DNA of 64,000 nucleotides. Origin: Onthophagus taurus. Lineage: Eukaryota; Arthropoda; Insecta; Coleoptera; Scarabaeidae. Shown in pieces: positions 12,991-23,121 of the stretch (its first letter is position 1; every line of letters starts with the position of its first letter). A program made the position numbers and the translations under genes. The notes beneath the pieces are model-generated. The model saw only the letters and a list, made by a program, of their open reading frames with translations, had not been told where the DNA came from and ran no database searches. The stretch covers positions 9,426,501 to 9,490,500 of the forward strand of contig NC_091975.1 in assembly GCF_036711975.1 (NCBI RefSeq), given 5' to 3'.

Positions 12991-13215
12991 CAATGAAAAT
13001 TTTCCGTCATTAATTAGTAATTTTTGGACTATTAAAAAACATCGATTTTTTCTCGATATCTATACATCTGAGAGCAAAACTGGAAGAGAGCAATATTGTT
13101 AAGAATACAATTTGCTATAACATTTTTATTGTAATATGATCCGTTTCCCGAGTGCAACCATTAAAAAGTTGTAAAGATACCGAATTTCATCAAATTTTTA
13201 GCAACTTTGGGTAAA
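12991..13215 (+). repeat. Short island of the 175-bp satellite
   Basis: A diverged monomer and part of another, with tttctcgatatctatacatc, gagagcaatattgttaagaa and gtaatatgatccgtttccc. It lies immediately downstream (in plus-strand terms) of the dispersed module and close to the 3' end of the Kazal gene. Confidence 0.8.
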
Positions 13216-13312
13216 AAAAAATCAAGAAAATATATTTAACTCTATAATAAAATCCTTCGAATTAACACATTTATATAATTAAATTCAAAGTAAACAAATA
13301 CAATCTTTAAAT

Positions 13313-14089
13313 TTAAGATAATCTTATTCCTTGACCACCAGGGCACTCACCTTTACTTAAAATTCTTAAATCTAAAGCAAAAAAAGAATATTAACTCAAA
13401 AATACCTAAAAGAAATTAATTTTCTTACTAGCACTTTGTTCGCAATTATAATTACTCAAAACACATTCATTTCCAAACGATAATTTCTTTCCATTATCAT
13501 CGGTTCCGCAAACCGGGTTATAATCATCCAATGGACATTCCCTTAAACATTTCTTTTTCAACGAAGGTTTCGTCGAACCCTTCGCTGGCGATCCCAAAAC
13601 CGCCGCTAATAACACTGAAAAAACGCGCCAAAATAAATGGCCAAAAATCAAAATTAACAAGATTTTCGTCATGATGATGATGCATCGAGAAAAGAAGGTT
13701 GGAGGATGTTGATGAGAAGCATGTGATTAGTTTCAATGAGGACAATCGGATTTAACAGGATAATTGGAGATTTCTTAAAAGTAATTTGCAAATTTAGCGA
13801 ATCAACAAATTAACCTTGAATTGTTTCCTGTTTTTGTTTTTTTCACAAAAAAAGGTGTTGAAAATACGAAGAAACAAAGAGTTTAAACAAAAAAGAGTTA
13901 ATGAAACGAGGTGAAACGGTTTTTTTTTATAAATAAGGTTACGCAAGATGTTTAATTATAGATATTATCTAGGAATTAAAACAAGAAAAGAGAATGTTAA
14001 CTCAAATTAGTTTTGAATTATTAAATATAAATTAAATTAATTACTTTAAACTCACCTAGAAGGAATACAGCGAAAATTACGACCTTCAT
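13313..14089 (-). CDS. Secreted single-domain Kazal-type protease inhibitor
   Basis: Three minus-strand exons close in phase: 14089-14056, 13614-13429 and 13371-13313 (34+186+59 nt, 92 residues). Introns start GTGAG and GTAAG and end AG. Exon 1 gives MKVVIFAVFLL, and exon 2 continues the hydrophobic run to a likely signal-peptide cleavage site near LGSPA. The Kazal domain follows (about residues 33-83): CLRECP, then PVCGT, NECVLSNYNC, and the last cysteine in exon 3 (KGECPGG). All six Kazal cysteines are therefore present. The PVCGTDDNG loop suggests an inhibitor of a serine protease in hemolymph, gut or secretions; the target cannot be read from sequence. A longer frame starting in intron 1 (MTKILL...) is rejected because the spliced version has a clean signal peptide, both splice sites and a nearby TATA box. 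Confidence 0.87.
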
Positions 14090-14143
14090 TATGGCTCTTA
14101 TTACGATACAAAACTAACCCAAATACAGTCAAAGAGTTGTTGG

Positions 14144-14151
14144 CTTATATA
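14144..14151 (-). promoter_or_regulatory. TATA box of the Kazal gene
   Basis: TATATAAG on the minus strand, about 55-60 bp upstream of the start codon at 14089. This leaves room for a short 5' UTR starting about 30 bp downstream. It supports the exon-1 assignment. Confidence 0.65.
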
Positions 14152-14159
14152 AGATCCCC

Positions 14160-15071
14160 TCCATCATTTTATAGTAGTTGATTTGACATTGTAAGGTGAA
14201 ACTTAATCATCAACTAAGAATAACGAAAAATATGTATCAAAAAATCATCAAAGAAAGATTAATAACGAAGAAATAAACTTTAAAATTTGATTTTTTTTAA
14301 ATATATCAGGATCGATGTTATACAGGTGTCCATAAAATCATTTTCGATTATACGATACCATTTATCAGCGTTATGTTAATATATTATCATTGAACTATAC
14401 CGCAGAATCTACTAAGATTAGGTAGGGACAAGAATGTCGCTAAAAAGAAGCCGAACAATCTCAACATCGACAACAACCGAGATGTATGGATGATGTATGA
14501 TGGCCGTATGAAGGTCAGACGATGATGTTGCGATGCATAAGCACCTTTAGTTATATTTAATAAGCATCCTAATTCTTGGAGAACTGTATGATGCATCTTT
14601 GTAACTCCCGATGCTCTTTTAGAGATTTCCCTAAATTGTTGGCATCGCCGCTGGAATATACAAGAATAATAAAATACATGGATATGCAACACTTAGCAAA
14701 ACTGGGCATGTCGCAGAAGTTGATAAGTTTAACTAATATCACGTTAACATATAAAAGGATAAAGAATTGCATGGCTGTGATATCTGGAAAGGATGCAACG
14801 ATACAGCGGAGTGAAAAGAATTGTTAATGGACACCACAGGTACAGAGAGTTGTAAGATCAAAGAAACGATGTAAGGATGATGTGATGGAGAATATTAGGA
14901 TTAATAAATCTCCACAAAATTCATCTTATATTCGTACGATATTACCACTGACAACGTTTGAAGTAGTATAAAGTGGTGTTAGTGATTTTTCAAACAGTAT
15001 TTAATCTTTTATTTGAAGTTTCTGGAATTCTGCTATGAAAATCTTGTATTTTGCCAACATTATTTAGTGTT
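14160..15071. other. Intergenic DNA, possible decayed DNA transposon
   Basis: No gene recognised. At 14325-14339 there is acaggtgtccataaa preceded by ta. At about 14826-14836 the reverse-complement-like piece ttaatggacacc occurs. These could be imperfect terminal inverted repeats of a ~500-bp element, but the match is only about 10 bp. Short open frames on both strands (14387-14827) show no family resemblance. The final ~80 bp (about 14990-15071) belong to the ttttgcaagcagtatt-type module that continues after the copia insertion. Confidence 0.3.
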
Positions 15072-15076
15072 TTTTG

Positions 15077-15272
15077 TGTTGCGGAGTGCGCTTTAGGTTA
15101 ATTGAAATAAATAAGGCCAAGAGAAACTTAAGATGTAACAAAATACGTTTTTATTCTTTAATAACAACTTTTACTAGTTTTCTAATACAACTCATCGAAC
15201 TCAACACTCGGTCACTTGCACACAAGGTTCACGATTGCCAACCTCGTCTCTTACAAAAACCCTATTTCAACA
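15077..15272 (-). repeat. 3' LTR of the copia element
   Basis: A 196-bp LTR with short inverted ends tgttg...caaca. It contains an aataaa signal on the minus strand. The purine tract expected for plus-strand priming lies directly 5' of it on the minus strand. Confidence 0.85.
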
Positions 15273-15313
15273 CCTTCCCTCAATCAGAACCTTGTTGCAA
15301 AAAAAATAAAAAA

Positions 15314-16646
15314 TCAGTTTAACATTTCGTCTCTTAACTGCTTAAATCTAATGCCGTTCAATGGTTTAGTAAATATATCGGCTAATTGTTTACCACTATA
15401 AATATACTCGATTTCAATCAACTCTGTTTTGATTTTATCTTTTATAAAATGATATTTAATATCTAGATGTTTCATTCTTTTCATCTGTTCATGAGATTTT
15501 ATTGTACGTATAGCTGATTGGTTGTCTTCGTAAATCACCACCTTTGAATCTTGCCTGTCTGTTAATTCATCTAATAATTTTTTAAACCAACACTTATTCC
15601 TAAGCATAACGACACATACTCGGCTTCAGTTGTTGACAAAGCCACGGTACTTTGTTTCTTAGATGTCCAAGCCCAAGGTTTATATATTAAAGGTTGTCTA
15701 AGTTCCTATGCTGCAATACTTTGATTTTAGTTTCTGGGCGAGGGGCAAGAGCAGGAGTGTTTCGTGACGTAAGCGATCACGGATTGCGCACGCAACCTCA
15801 TGGCCATGTGGTGCTCCATGCCTTTGTTTAATTTGAATTGCTTGGCGGTATTATTTTCCACATGTGACGTAATGCGCAGTATGATTGCGTACGAACCTAG
15901 ACAACCTCTTATATATAAACCTTGGTCCAAGCCACCATACACCCATGTATTAAAAAACAAATACCACTGGTTGATTTTCTATCCACTGTGTCACCTCCCC
16001 AATCGGCATCGGCATACCCCAATATTACATTAGTGGTATATTTTTGATAAGTTAATTTCAAATCCAACGTTCCCTTAATAACGTAATACTCGTTTTAATG
16101 ATATAAACAATTTTTCGCTAGCACAACTCTGAAATCTTGATAATATACTAATACATAAACATAAATCAGGTCTAGTAGCTAACATACTATACATAATACA
16201 AGCTATCATTTGTCTACATTTATGCTCTAACTCTGTACTTTCGCTTTCAGTTCTTATTAAAACATTACAATCAAAATTGTTCTCCATAGGGGTACCCACC
16301 GGTTTACAATCAAACATATCATATTTTTTAAGTAACCTTTCTAAATAACTTTTCTGAGAAAGAGTAATTTTTCCATTTGTCTCATCTTGAATTACATGTA
16401 TTCCCAAATAATAACTTAACAGTCCCAAATCTTTCATTTAAAAGAATTCATGTAATTTATATTTTAAATTTTCAATGTTCTGTTTAGAGGAATTGATACG
16501 TAAATTTTAAATTTTTCTGAAATCTTAATATACAAACAATTATAGCAATTACTTTTAACATAACCTTCTGCCAACATAAATTCTTCAAATTTATTGTACC
16601 AATACAATGGTGCCTTTTTTAAACCGTAAAGGTTCACGATTGCCAA
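15314..16646 (-). pseudogene. Copia pol remnant: RT C-terminal part and RNase H
   Basis: Minus-strand fragments in order: NLYGLKKAPLYWYNKFEEFM (RT, about 16640-16570); MKDLGLLSYYLGIHV to ARPDLCL-type sequence (16437-16075); GYADADWGGDTVDRKSTSG (about 16010-15960); then KKQSTVALSTTEAEYVSL (about 15665-15605); then VIYEDNQSAI, KHLDIKYHFI and LADIFTKPL (15607-15314). These are RVT_2 and copia RNase H motifs. Frames are broken by stops and shifts, and the gene is split by a small transposon at 15674-15924. It cannot make a working polymerase. Confidence 0.88.
15674..15924. mobile_element. ~250-bp non-autonomous DNA transposon (MITE) inside copia pol
   Basis: The ends are inverted: caaggtttatata at the left and tatataaaccttg at the right, and similarity continues inward through aggttgtctaagttc. 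The 9-bp sequence gtccaagcc is directly repeated on both sides (15665-15673 and 15925-15933). Removing the insert and one repeat joins the copia frame at ...MVAWT/SKKQST..., the expected family sequence. The 8-9-bp duplication fits hAT- or Mutator-like transposases. No coding capacity is visible. Confidence 0.82.
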
Positions 16647-16682
16647 CCTCGTCTCTTACAAAAACCCTATTTCAACATTTTG

Positions 16683-17160
16683 TAAGGAAGGTCATCAAGT
16701 TTTTTGCCAGCAGTATTCAATATTTTGCAAGCAGTATTCAAATTTTGCAAGCAGAGTTAAGCGCTTTACAAGTAATCTCAACTGTTTTATTAACAGTTTT
16801 TATTTGTTTGCACTCAAAATGTTTCCTGTCAGCGGAATTTAACCTTTTACAAGCAACATCTAGTCTTTAATTAGTGGTTTTTGGATTTCTGCCATAAATA
16901 TCGTAGTAATTAGTGTTTTAAAAACAGTATCAAATATTTTATTAACAGCTTTAACTGAAAATCTCTTCGGCCAGCAGTATGTAGTCTTTTGTAAGTAGTA
17001 TTTCGAGTTTTAGTATTTAGTCTTTAATTAGTGGTTTCTGGACTTCTGCCATAAGAATCTTGTCTTTTGCCAGGAGTACTTAGTGTTTTACCAGTAGTAT
17101 CAAATTTATTATTAACAGTTTTTTGTTTTTTGCAATGAAAATGTTTTCCGTCATTAATTA
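16683..17160 (+). repeat. Dispersed ttttgcaagcagtatt-rich module, copy 2
   Basis: Related to 12656-12990, with the same order of blocks: gcaagcagtatt repeats, ttaacagtttttatttg, ctgtcagcggaattt, and gtctttaattagtgg (the last present twice here). It is longer than copy 1 through an internal duplication. Its left end was split by the copia insertion; the missing part lies at about 14990-15071. Confidence 0.7.
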
Positions 17161-17394
17161 GTAATTTTTGGACTATTAAAAAACATCGAATTTTTCTCGA
17201 TATCTATACATCTGAGAGCAAAAATGCCAGAGAACAATATTGTTAAGAATAAAATTTGCTACAACTTTTGTTCCAAAGTTATTTTTGTAATCTGATCAAT
17301 TTCCCTAGTACTACCATTAATAACTTGTAAGACAACAAAATTCATTAAATTTTCATATTCTCATATTTTTCTCGATATCTATACTTCTGAGAAC
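17161..17394 (+). repeat. 175-bp satellite island, left part, ending at the LINE insertion
   Basis: Contains tttctcgatatctatacatc, aaaatttgctacaacttttg and gtaatctgatcaatttccc in the forward satellite order. It ends at the LINE's left target duplication, tacttctgagaac (17382-17394). Confidence 0.85.
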
Positions 17395-20206
17395 GGAATA
17401 TATAATAATGGGAGGGGATTTCAGTGCTAGAGTGGACGAGAAGGGGGGAAGGGGGGAGATATGGGGAGAGGAGGGACGACGGCGGTCGAAGGATGCTGTG
17501 CGGAATGGAGAAGGAACAGAAATGCTGAGATGGGTGGAGGAGAACGGATGGGAGATACTGAATGGAAATAAAGAGGAAGGGGAGTATACGTACATCGGGG
17601 CGAGGGGGACATCTGTGATTGATTATGTACTGGTGGATCAGGAAATGTAGGAGAGGGTGGAAAGGTTTAAAGTGGGAGAAGCAGTAGAGTCGGATCACTA
17701 ACCGTTGGAGGTGGAGGTAAAGGGGATGGGCGGCAGAAGGCGAGCAAGTTCATCAGGACAGACTGGTCGGAAGAAGGGATAGCATTCTACAGGGGAAACC
17801 TCGATACTTGGCAACAGAAGATACAAGAGATCAATGGTTGGGAAGAACTTATTCAGGTAGTGCGGGAGGCAACACTGAAAAGGGAGTGTGTACGTAGGGG
17901 CGGCAGAGTAGGGAGGAACGACTGGTATGATGGCGAGTGTAGGAAGGCGAAGAGGGAGGCGAGAAGGAAGTTGAGGCACTGGAGACGGGGGAAGATAGGG
18001 GTGGATAGATATAGGGAGGCCAGGAGAGGATACAGAGAGTTATGCAGTAGAAAGAAAACAGAACTGAGGGAGAGGGAGGCGGCAGAGATTAGAAGGATAA
18101 CAAGGGAAGGGGAGGTCTGGAGGTATCTGAAAAAGAGTAAGAAGGGTAGGGAGAGGATAACCAGCGAAATACACATGACAGATTGGAAGAGTTACTTTAT
18201 GGGATTATTGGGAGGGGTTGAAACGAGGCTAACGGGTTTGGGAGGCTATGAGGGAGATGGGGGAGAGGAGATAGCAGAAAAGGAGATGGAAGCAGTGCTT
18301 AGGGGATTGAAGAAGGGAAAGGCGCCAGGGGAAGATGGGATCCAGAACGAGGCATGGTTGGAAGCATCAAGGGTGGTGAGAGTGAAGTTGTTGGAGGGGA
18401 TGAATAGCGTATGGAGAGGGGGTGGGTTTCCGGAGGGATGGAAAGTGGGGGTAATTTGCCCAGTATATAAAAAGGGTGATAAGGGAAGGGTAGAGAGCTA
18501 CAGAGGAATTAACCTACTAGACTTGGCATACAAGGTAGACACGAAGATACTGCTGGGAAGACTGGAGGAGGAGATGGAGTTGGGGGGAATTTTGCCGGAT
18601 GGGCAGGCAGGCTTTCGGAAGGGAAGGGGAGCAATCGACAACGTGTACGTGTTGAAGCATCTGGCAGATAGAGAGCTGGATAAGAAGGGAGGGAAATTGT
18701 ACGCCCTATTTATAGATTTAAAGGCGGCTTTTGATAAGGTGGATAGGGGAAAGTTGTGGGAGGAGGGGGATCACGGAACACCTAATTGCGAGAGTGAAGG
18801 AAATATACATGGAGACTATGGCTAGGATAAAAGTGAGAGATAAGCTGAGCGACGTGTTCTGGACGACGAAGGTACTGAGGCAGGGATGTCCGCTGAGCCC
18901 AAGTCTGTTTGCACTGTATACGGCGGACCTGGAGGATAGATTGGGGAAGGGGCAAATGGGAGGGTTGGTGGTGGGAGGTAGAAAGGTGCATATGTTAGCA
19001 TACGCGGATGACATCGTGGTCATGGCGAGAGAAGCGGCGGAGATGAAAGATATGATAAAGACATTGGAAAGATATTTTAGGGGGAAGGGGCTGGAAGTGA
19101 ATGTGGGGAAGACAAAAAAAGAAAAGAACAGAAAACTGGAGATGGGAGGGAAAAGATATCGAGGAGGTTAGGGAGTATACTTACTTGGGATATGTGTTCA
19201 GGGAGGACAACAGGGAGGGGTCGCATGTGATAGCTATGGCAAAAAAGGCGAATAAGGTGATGGGACAAGTATGGGGTTGGGGGAAGAGAGTTTTTGGAAA
19301 GAATGTGGTAGCGAGGAAGATTATGTTTGAAGGCCTGGTTAGCAGTGTGATGATGTACGGGGATGGAGAGAGCAGGCAATGCTGGAGGACGTGCAAGCTA
19401 GATACTGGAGATGGGTGCTTGGGGTGACGAGAGAAACACCGGGGTATATAGTGAGGGAAGAGGTAAAGGTGGATAAGGTCAGAGTGGAGGCGGGCAGGAG
19501 AGCAGTGAAATATGAAGAAAGAATAGAAGGGAGGCCAAACTGCGGGATCTTGGGGAAGTGTTGGAGGGAAATCAGAGAGGGAAAGATCAGATATGGGAAA
19601 GGAGACAGAGACAACTATTATAGACGAGCGGGCTACTCGGTAACTGAGATAAATAGTAGACGAAGGATGGGTAGGGAGATGTGGAGGGAGTTGAGAGATA
19701 GGGACCGAGATGTGCAGAGACAGGAAAGAAGGACACAAATAAAAGAGGGGAGGTATAACGAAAGGTACAGGGACATAATAACGGAGGGGCTGCCTAGATA
19801 CTTGTTATTGGAAGGAGATGAGGAAGGGAAGAAGTTGGTGGCTAGGTTCCGTTGTGGAAACGAGGAGAGAGCTAACAGATACTGGATGGCCGATGAGGAG
19901 GGGTGGTGTAGGCTATGCAGGGAGGAATGGGAAACGTTGGAACATATGTTGAATGGGTGCAGTGAGTTGAGGGAGGAGGAGTTGGACCGAGGGCAGATCT
20001 TAGGAGAGGGGAAACGATGGATGAGAATGGTTGTGGGGGTAAGGAGACAAAGGGAAGGATGAGGGGATGATTGGGCCGAGGAGCCGAGGGTATGGAAATG
20101 GAGGAAGAGGGTAGAGAGTGAAAATAATATACTAATAATATATATATTAGAATGTATTAAGGGGATAAAAATTGTAAATATTAAAAACAATAAAACGCTT
20201 ATTAAT
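17395..20206 (+). mobile_element. 5'-truncated purine-rich non-LTR retrotransposon (LINE)
   Basis: Bounded by a 13-bp direct repeat tacttctgagaac (17382-17394 and 20207-20219) inside the 175-bp satellite, the hallmark of target-primed insertion. The element begins in the middle of the endonuclease domain and ends ...aataaaacgcttattaatt without a poly-A tail. The plus strand is strikingly rich in G and A, and the GC content is much higher than in the flanking satellite. Pieces of endonuclease, RT and a cysteine-containing C-terminus occur in order but in different frames. I do not assign a clade. Confidence 0.9.
17408..20062 (+). pseudogene. Broken LINE ORF2: endonuclease C-terminus, reverse transcriptase, CCHC-like tail
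   Basis: At 17408-17700 are GGDFSARVDE, SVIDYVLVDQ and ESDH-PLEV, motifs of the AP-type endonuclease, with in-frame stops. The RT starts in the frame at 17860-18825: KKGKAPGEDGI, CPVYKKGDKG, YRGINLL, AGFRKGRG and ALFIDLKAAFD. After a shift near 18760 it continues with LRQGCPLSPSLFALY and YADDIVVMAREA (18731-19171). A further shift gives EYTYLGYVF (19101-19427), and the last frame (19379-20062) ends with CRLCREEWETLEHMLNGC, a cysteine/histidine motif. At least three frame changes and several stops make this copy dead. Confidence 0.88.
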
Positions 20207-20830
20207 TACTTCTGAGAACAAAGGTGCAAGAGAGCAATATTGTTAAGAATAAAATTTGTTACAACCTTTGTTCAGAAAGTTTTTTTGTAATATGATTCGT
20301 TTCCCCAGTGCTACCATTAATAATTTGTAGAACAACGCAATTTATCAAATTCTCATATTTTTGTATTTTTCTCGATATCTACGCATCTGAGAGCAAAACT
20401 GGAAGAGAGCAATATTGTTAAGAATACAATTTGCTACAACATTTGTTCCAAAAGTTTTTTTGTAATATGATCCGTTTCCAGACTTCTACCATTAACAATT
20501 TGTGGAACAACGAAATTCTTCAAATTTGCATATTCTTGTATTTTTCTGGATATCTATGCATCTTAGAGCAAAAATTCCAGAGGACAATATTGTTAAGAAT
20601 AAAATTTGCTACAACTTTTGTTCCAAAGTTATTTTTGTAATCTGATCCGTTTCCCTAATGCTATCATTAATAACTTGTAAAACAATGAAATTCATCAAAT
20701 TTGCATATTCTCGTATTTTTCTCGATATCTATGCCTGTGAGAACAAAAATGCAAGAGAGCAATATTGTTAAGAATAAAATTTGCTATAACTTCTGTCCTA
20801 TAAGTTTTTTTGTAATACGATCCTTTTTGT
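20207..20830 (+). repeat. 175-bp satellite island, right part
   Basis: About three and a half forward monomers (aagaataaaatttgctacaa, gtaatatgatccgtttccag), diverged from the large array. It is the continuation of the island at 17161-17394, split by the LINE. Confidence 0.88.
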
Positions 20831-21367
20831 TTGTCATTGACTTACTTAATCTGGAAAGGAGAGTTTTGTGAGCAGAATGAGGAAACAGCTATATGTTTAT
20901 GGGAAGCTAGAACAGTCTCAATTTATCTGTCGAAGACGATCAGGAACAATCAAAGATGTCAAGGAAACCAAGTACAAATTTTTCATTTAAAATATAATAC
21001 AAATTTAGTCAACCAATTTATCAAATTTTTGTATTTTTAGTTCAAAACATTTTTTTTAAATAAATTCCAAGAACAAACTTATTATCCACCTCACTGAATA
21101 TTTTGGGTCATTGTCGTGGAATTAAAGTGGTTATTCAAATACGTTTCACGAAGGTGAACAACATTTCCTACAAGAATCTTAACGATGCATAACACGCGAT
21201 TGACAATAATTTTAAGTAGATTAAGAATCAATATGAATCATTACACTTTTAATTACTGGGAAAAGATTTTAATCAATGCATTGTTGGTTCAGAGTTCAAG
21301 GACGAACTGAACTGGTTCAAAACATTTTATTTTTCATTTTAAAATCCAGTTTACAATTTTATTTACA
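20831..21367. other. Upstream flank of the first yellow gene
   Basis: Apparently single-copy AT-rich DNA with no open frame that I recognise. It should contain the promoter of the downstream yellow gene, but I cannot pick a convincing TATA or initiator. Confidence 0.35.
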
Positions 21368-22748
21368 ATGGAGATGACCAAGTCGTTGGTTCTTCTCAGT
21401 TTATTCTTCACCAATTACGTTTTGTGCAATTTGAACGAAAAATTCACTTGGTCCAAACTAAGTTATAAACCGATTTTTAAACAGTTAAATCGATTTAATC
21501 GTGGTGTTAATTCGTTTTTATTTCCTGAGGATTATGACGAAGAAGTAATTCCGAGTTATTTTAGTAATGATCCCTTTGTTTATCGTAAGTTTAATTTCTG
21601 TTTTTATTTTTTTTTAATTTATTGTTTTATTTAGAAAAGAACATTCCGATTGGAGCTAACCGTTGGAAGGACAAATTGTTTATAACCGTGCCTAGACGAC
21701 AATTTGGAATTCCTTCGACGTTAAATTACATCGATTACAACTCGGCTAATCGCCACAATGAACCGTTAATCCCATATCCTGAATTACAAATAAATACTCT
21801 TACTTCTCTGCCGGGTAAAGAGAATTTCGTGTCTGTTTATAGGATTGCTGTGGATTCTTGTGATCGCTTATGGATGGTTGATACAGGAATTATAGAAGTT
21901 CCAGGTAAATAGAATCAAGGATTTTTAATTACAAGATTTATTTGGTGCTTTTAGGAAATAGAACCACCTTAAAAACACAACGATTAATCATAATGGATCT
22001 AAACGCAGAAAAAATCCTAAAAATTTATCCTTTTCCTGATTCAGTTTTAACAAAAAAAACAACACTAACAATGGTTGTTGTTGATGTAACAAAACAAACA
22101 TGTAACGATGCTTACGCTTATTTTCCCGATTTGGCCGGATACGGTTTGGTGGTTTACAGCTTAAAAAAGAATAAATCTTGGAGGGTTCATCACAACTTCT
22201 TCAATTTAGAACCAACAGCCGGGGATTTAAACATTGCAGGGTTACAATTTCAATGGACCGATGGGATTTTTAGTATAGCTTTAAGCGACGTCGAACCCGA
22301 TGGATTTAGAACCGCGTTTTTCCATTCTTTGATGGGAAATAACCTTTATAAAGTCTCAACGAAAGATTTGCGCGATGAAAACGCTTTGAAACGATACACC
22401 CAAAATAGTAGTTTTAAATTGGTTGGGAATAAAGGGAAGAATAGTCACTCTTCGGCTTCGGATTTGCACAAAAAATCGGGTGTTTTATTTTTTGGGTTGG
22501 TGAATCAAAACGCGGTGGGTTGTTGGAACATAAATAAACCGTTTAAGAAAGATAACCTTGGTATTGTTCACAAAGATGATAAAAAAATGATTTATCCCTC
22601 CGATTTAAAAGTTGTTGATGATGATTTAATCGTTTTAACTAACGCTATGCCCGTTTTTGTCTATTCTAAACTCAATTACGACCAAATTAATTTTAGAGTT
22701 TGGGTTGGAAACGTTTATGAAGTCATAAAAGGAACTCCATGCGAATAA
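21368..22748 (+). CDS. Yellow/MRJP-family secreted protein, first of a tandem pair
   Basis: Exons 21368-21584, 21635-21904 and 21955-22748 close in phase (217+270+794 nt, 426 residues), with 50-bp introns starting GTAAGT and GTAAAT. The N-terminus (MEMTKSLVLLSLFF...LC) is a signal peptide. The MRJP/yellow domain runs from about residue 75: NIPIGANRWKDKLFIT, IPSTLNYI, YRIAVDSCDRLWMVDTGI, CNDAYAYFPDLAGYGLVVYSL, SWRVHHNFF, GDLNIAGLQFQWTDGIFSIALS, NQNAVGCWN, IYPSDLKV and NFRVWVGNVYE. Yellow proteins are secreted and act in cuticle pigmentation, hardening or eggshell; which subfamily this is I cannot settle. An AATAAA at 22812-22817 is a plausible poly-A signal. The upstream-most ATG fits the signal peptide. 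Confidence 0.92.
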
Positions 22749-23121
22749 ATAATCATAATAATTTATTTTCTAAGAAACTCGATGTAACCTTTAACTTTGT
22801 GGTTTATCAGAAATAAAATGAATTGTTTTTTCTCATCTCTAATCGTGCGCTTAACAAGAAAATTAGATGCAAATTACCATTTTCCAATTCCCGTTTTTTA
22901 TTTTTAATCACAAAAAAATCTATAAATTAAACACAACGAATTTTGATCTCATCAGAACTAAAACAACAATTAAATCAAACAAAATCTTAAGAATCAATCA
23001 CTTGGCGAGATTCGCAGACCTCAAGGGCAAAAGTTTCTCTTAAGCCTTTAAAATCAAAAAGTGTCGATCAACTTCGTTCAGTCGACTCGTGAATTGCGCA
23101 ACAACAACTTGCACGCACGAA
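22749..23121. other. Short spacer between the yellow genes
   Basis: Holds the 3' UTR of the first gene (poly-A signal 22812-22817) and the promoter and 5' UTR of the second. No other open frame is convincing. Confidence 0.6.
23047..23082 (+). promoter_or_regulatory. Core promoter of the second yellow gene (TATA-like plus initiator)
   Basis: TTTAAAA at 23047-23053 lies about 30 bp upstream of TCAGT at 23078-23082, the insect initiator consensus. This predicts transcription from about 23080 and a 5' UTR of about 42 nt before the ATG at 23122. Confidence 0.55.

Larger units (their letters stand above)
15077..16677 (-). mobile_element. Internally deleted Ty1/copia LTR retrotransposon
   Basis: The element reads on the minus strand. 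A complete 3' LTR (15077-15272) begins tgttgaaatag and ends ctccgcaaca, and is preceded by a purine tract (gagggaagg). At the other end only the first 49 bp of the 5' LTR remain (16629-16677), identical to 15224-15272. The 5-bp sequence ttttg flanks both outer ends (15072-15076 and 16678-16682), a target duplication of the usual size for copia. Between them are only the end of the reverse transcriptase and the RNase H: gag, protease, integrase and most of RT are gone. The junction at about 16628 fuses LTR directly to RT. Confidence 0.9.

Noticed and set aside
13524-13745. Alternative frames over the Kazal gene, including MTKILLILIF
   Set aside because: They read through intron 1. The spliced model gives a full signal peptide, all six cysteines and consistent phases.
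14325-14836. MITE with ends ggtgtccataaa
   Set aside because: The inverted match is only about 10 bp and no target duplication is visible. Kept only as a low-confidence remark in the region entry.
17345-20190. Long Ser/Pro/Leu-rich minus-strand frames opposite the LINE
   Set aside because: They mirror a purine-rich strand with few minus-strand stop codons. No start context or family resemblance supports them.
23089-23121. Upstream extension of the second yellow protein
   Set aside because: The extension starts at GTG, not ATG, and would put polar residues before a good signal peptide. The ATG at 23122 is preferred.
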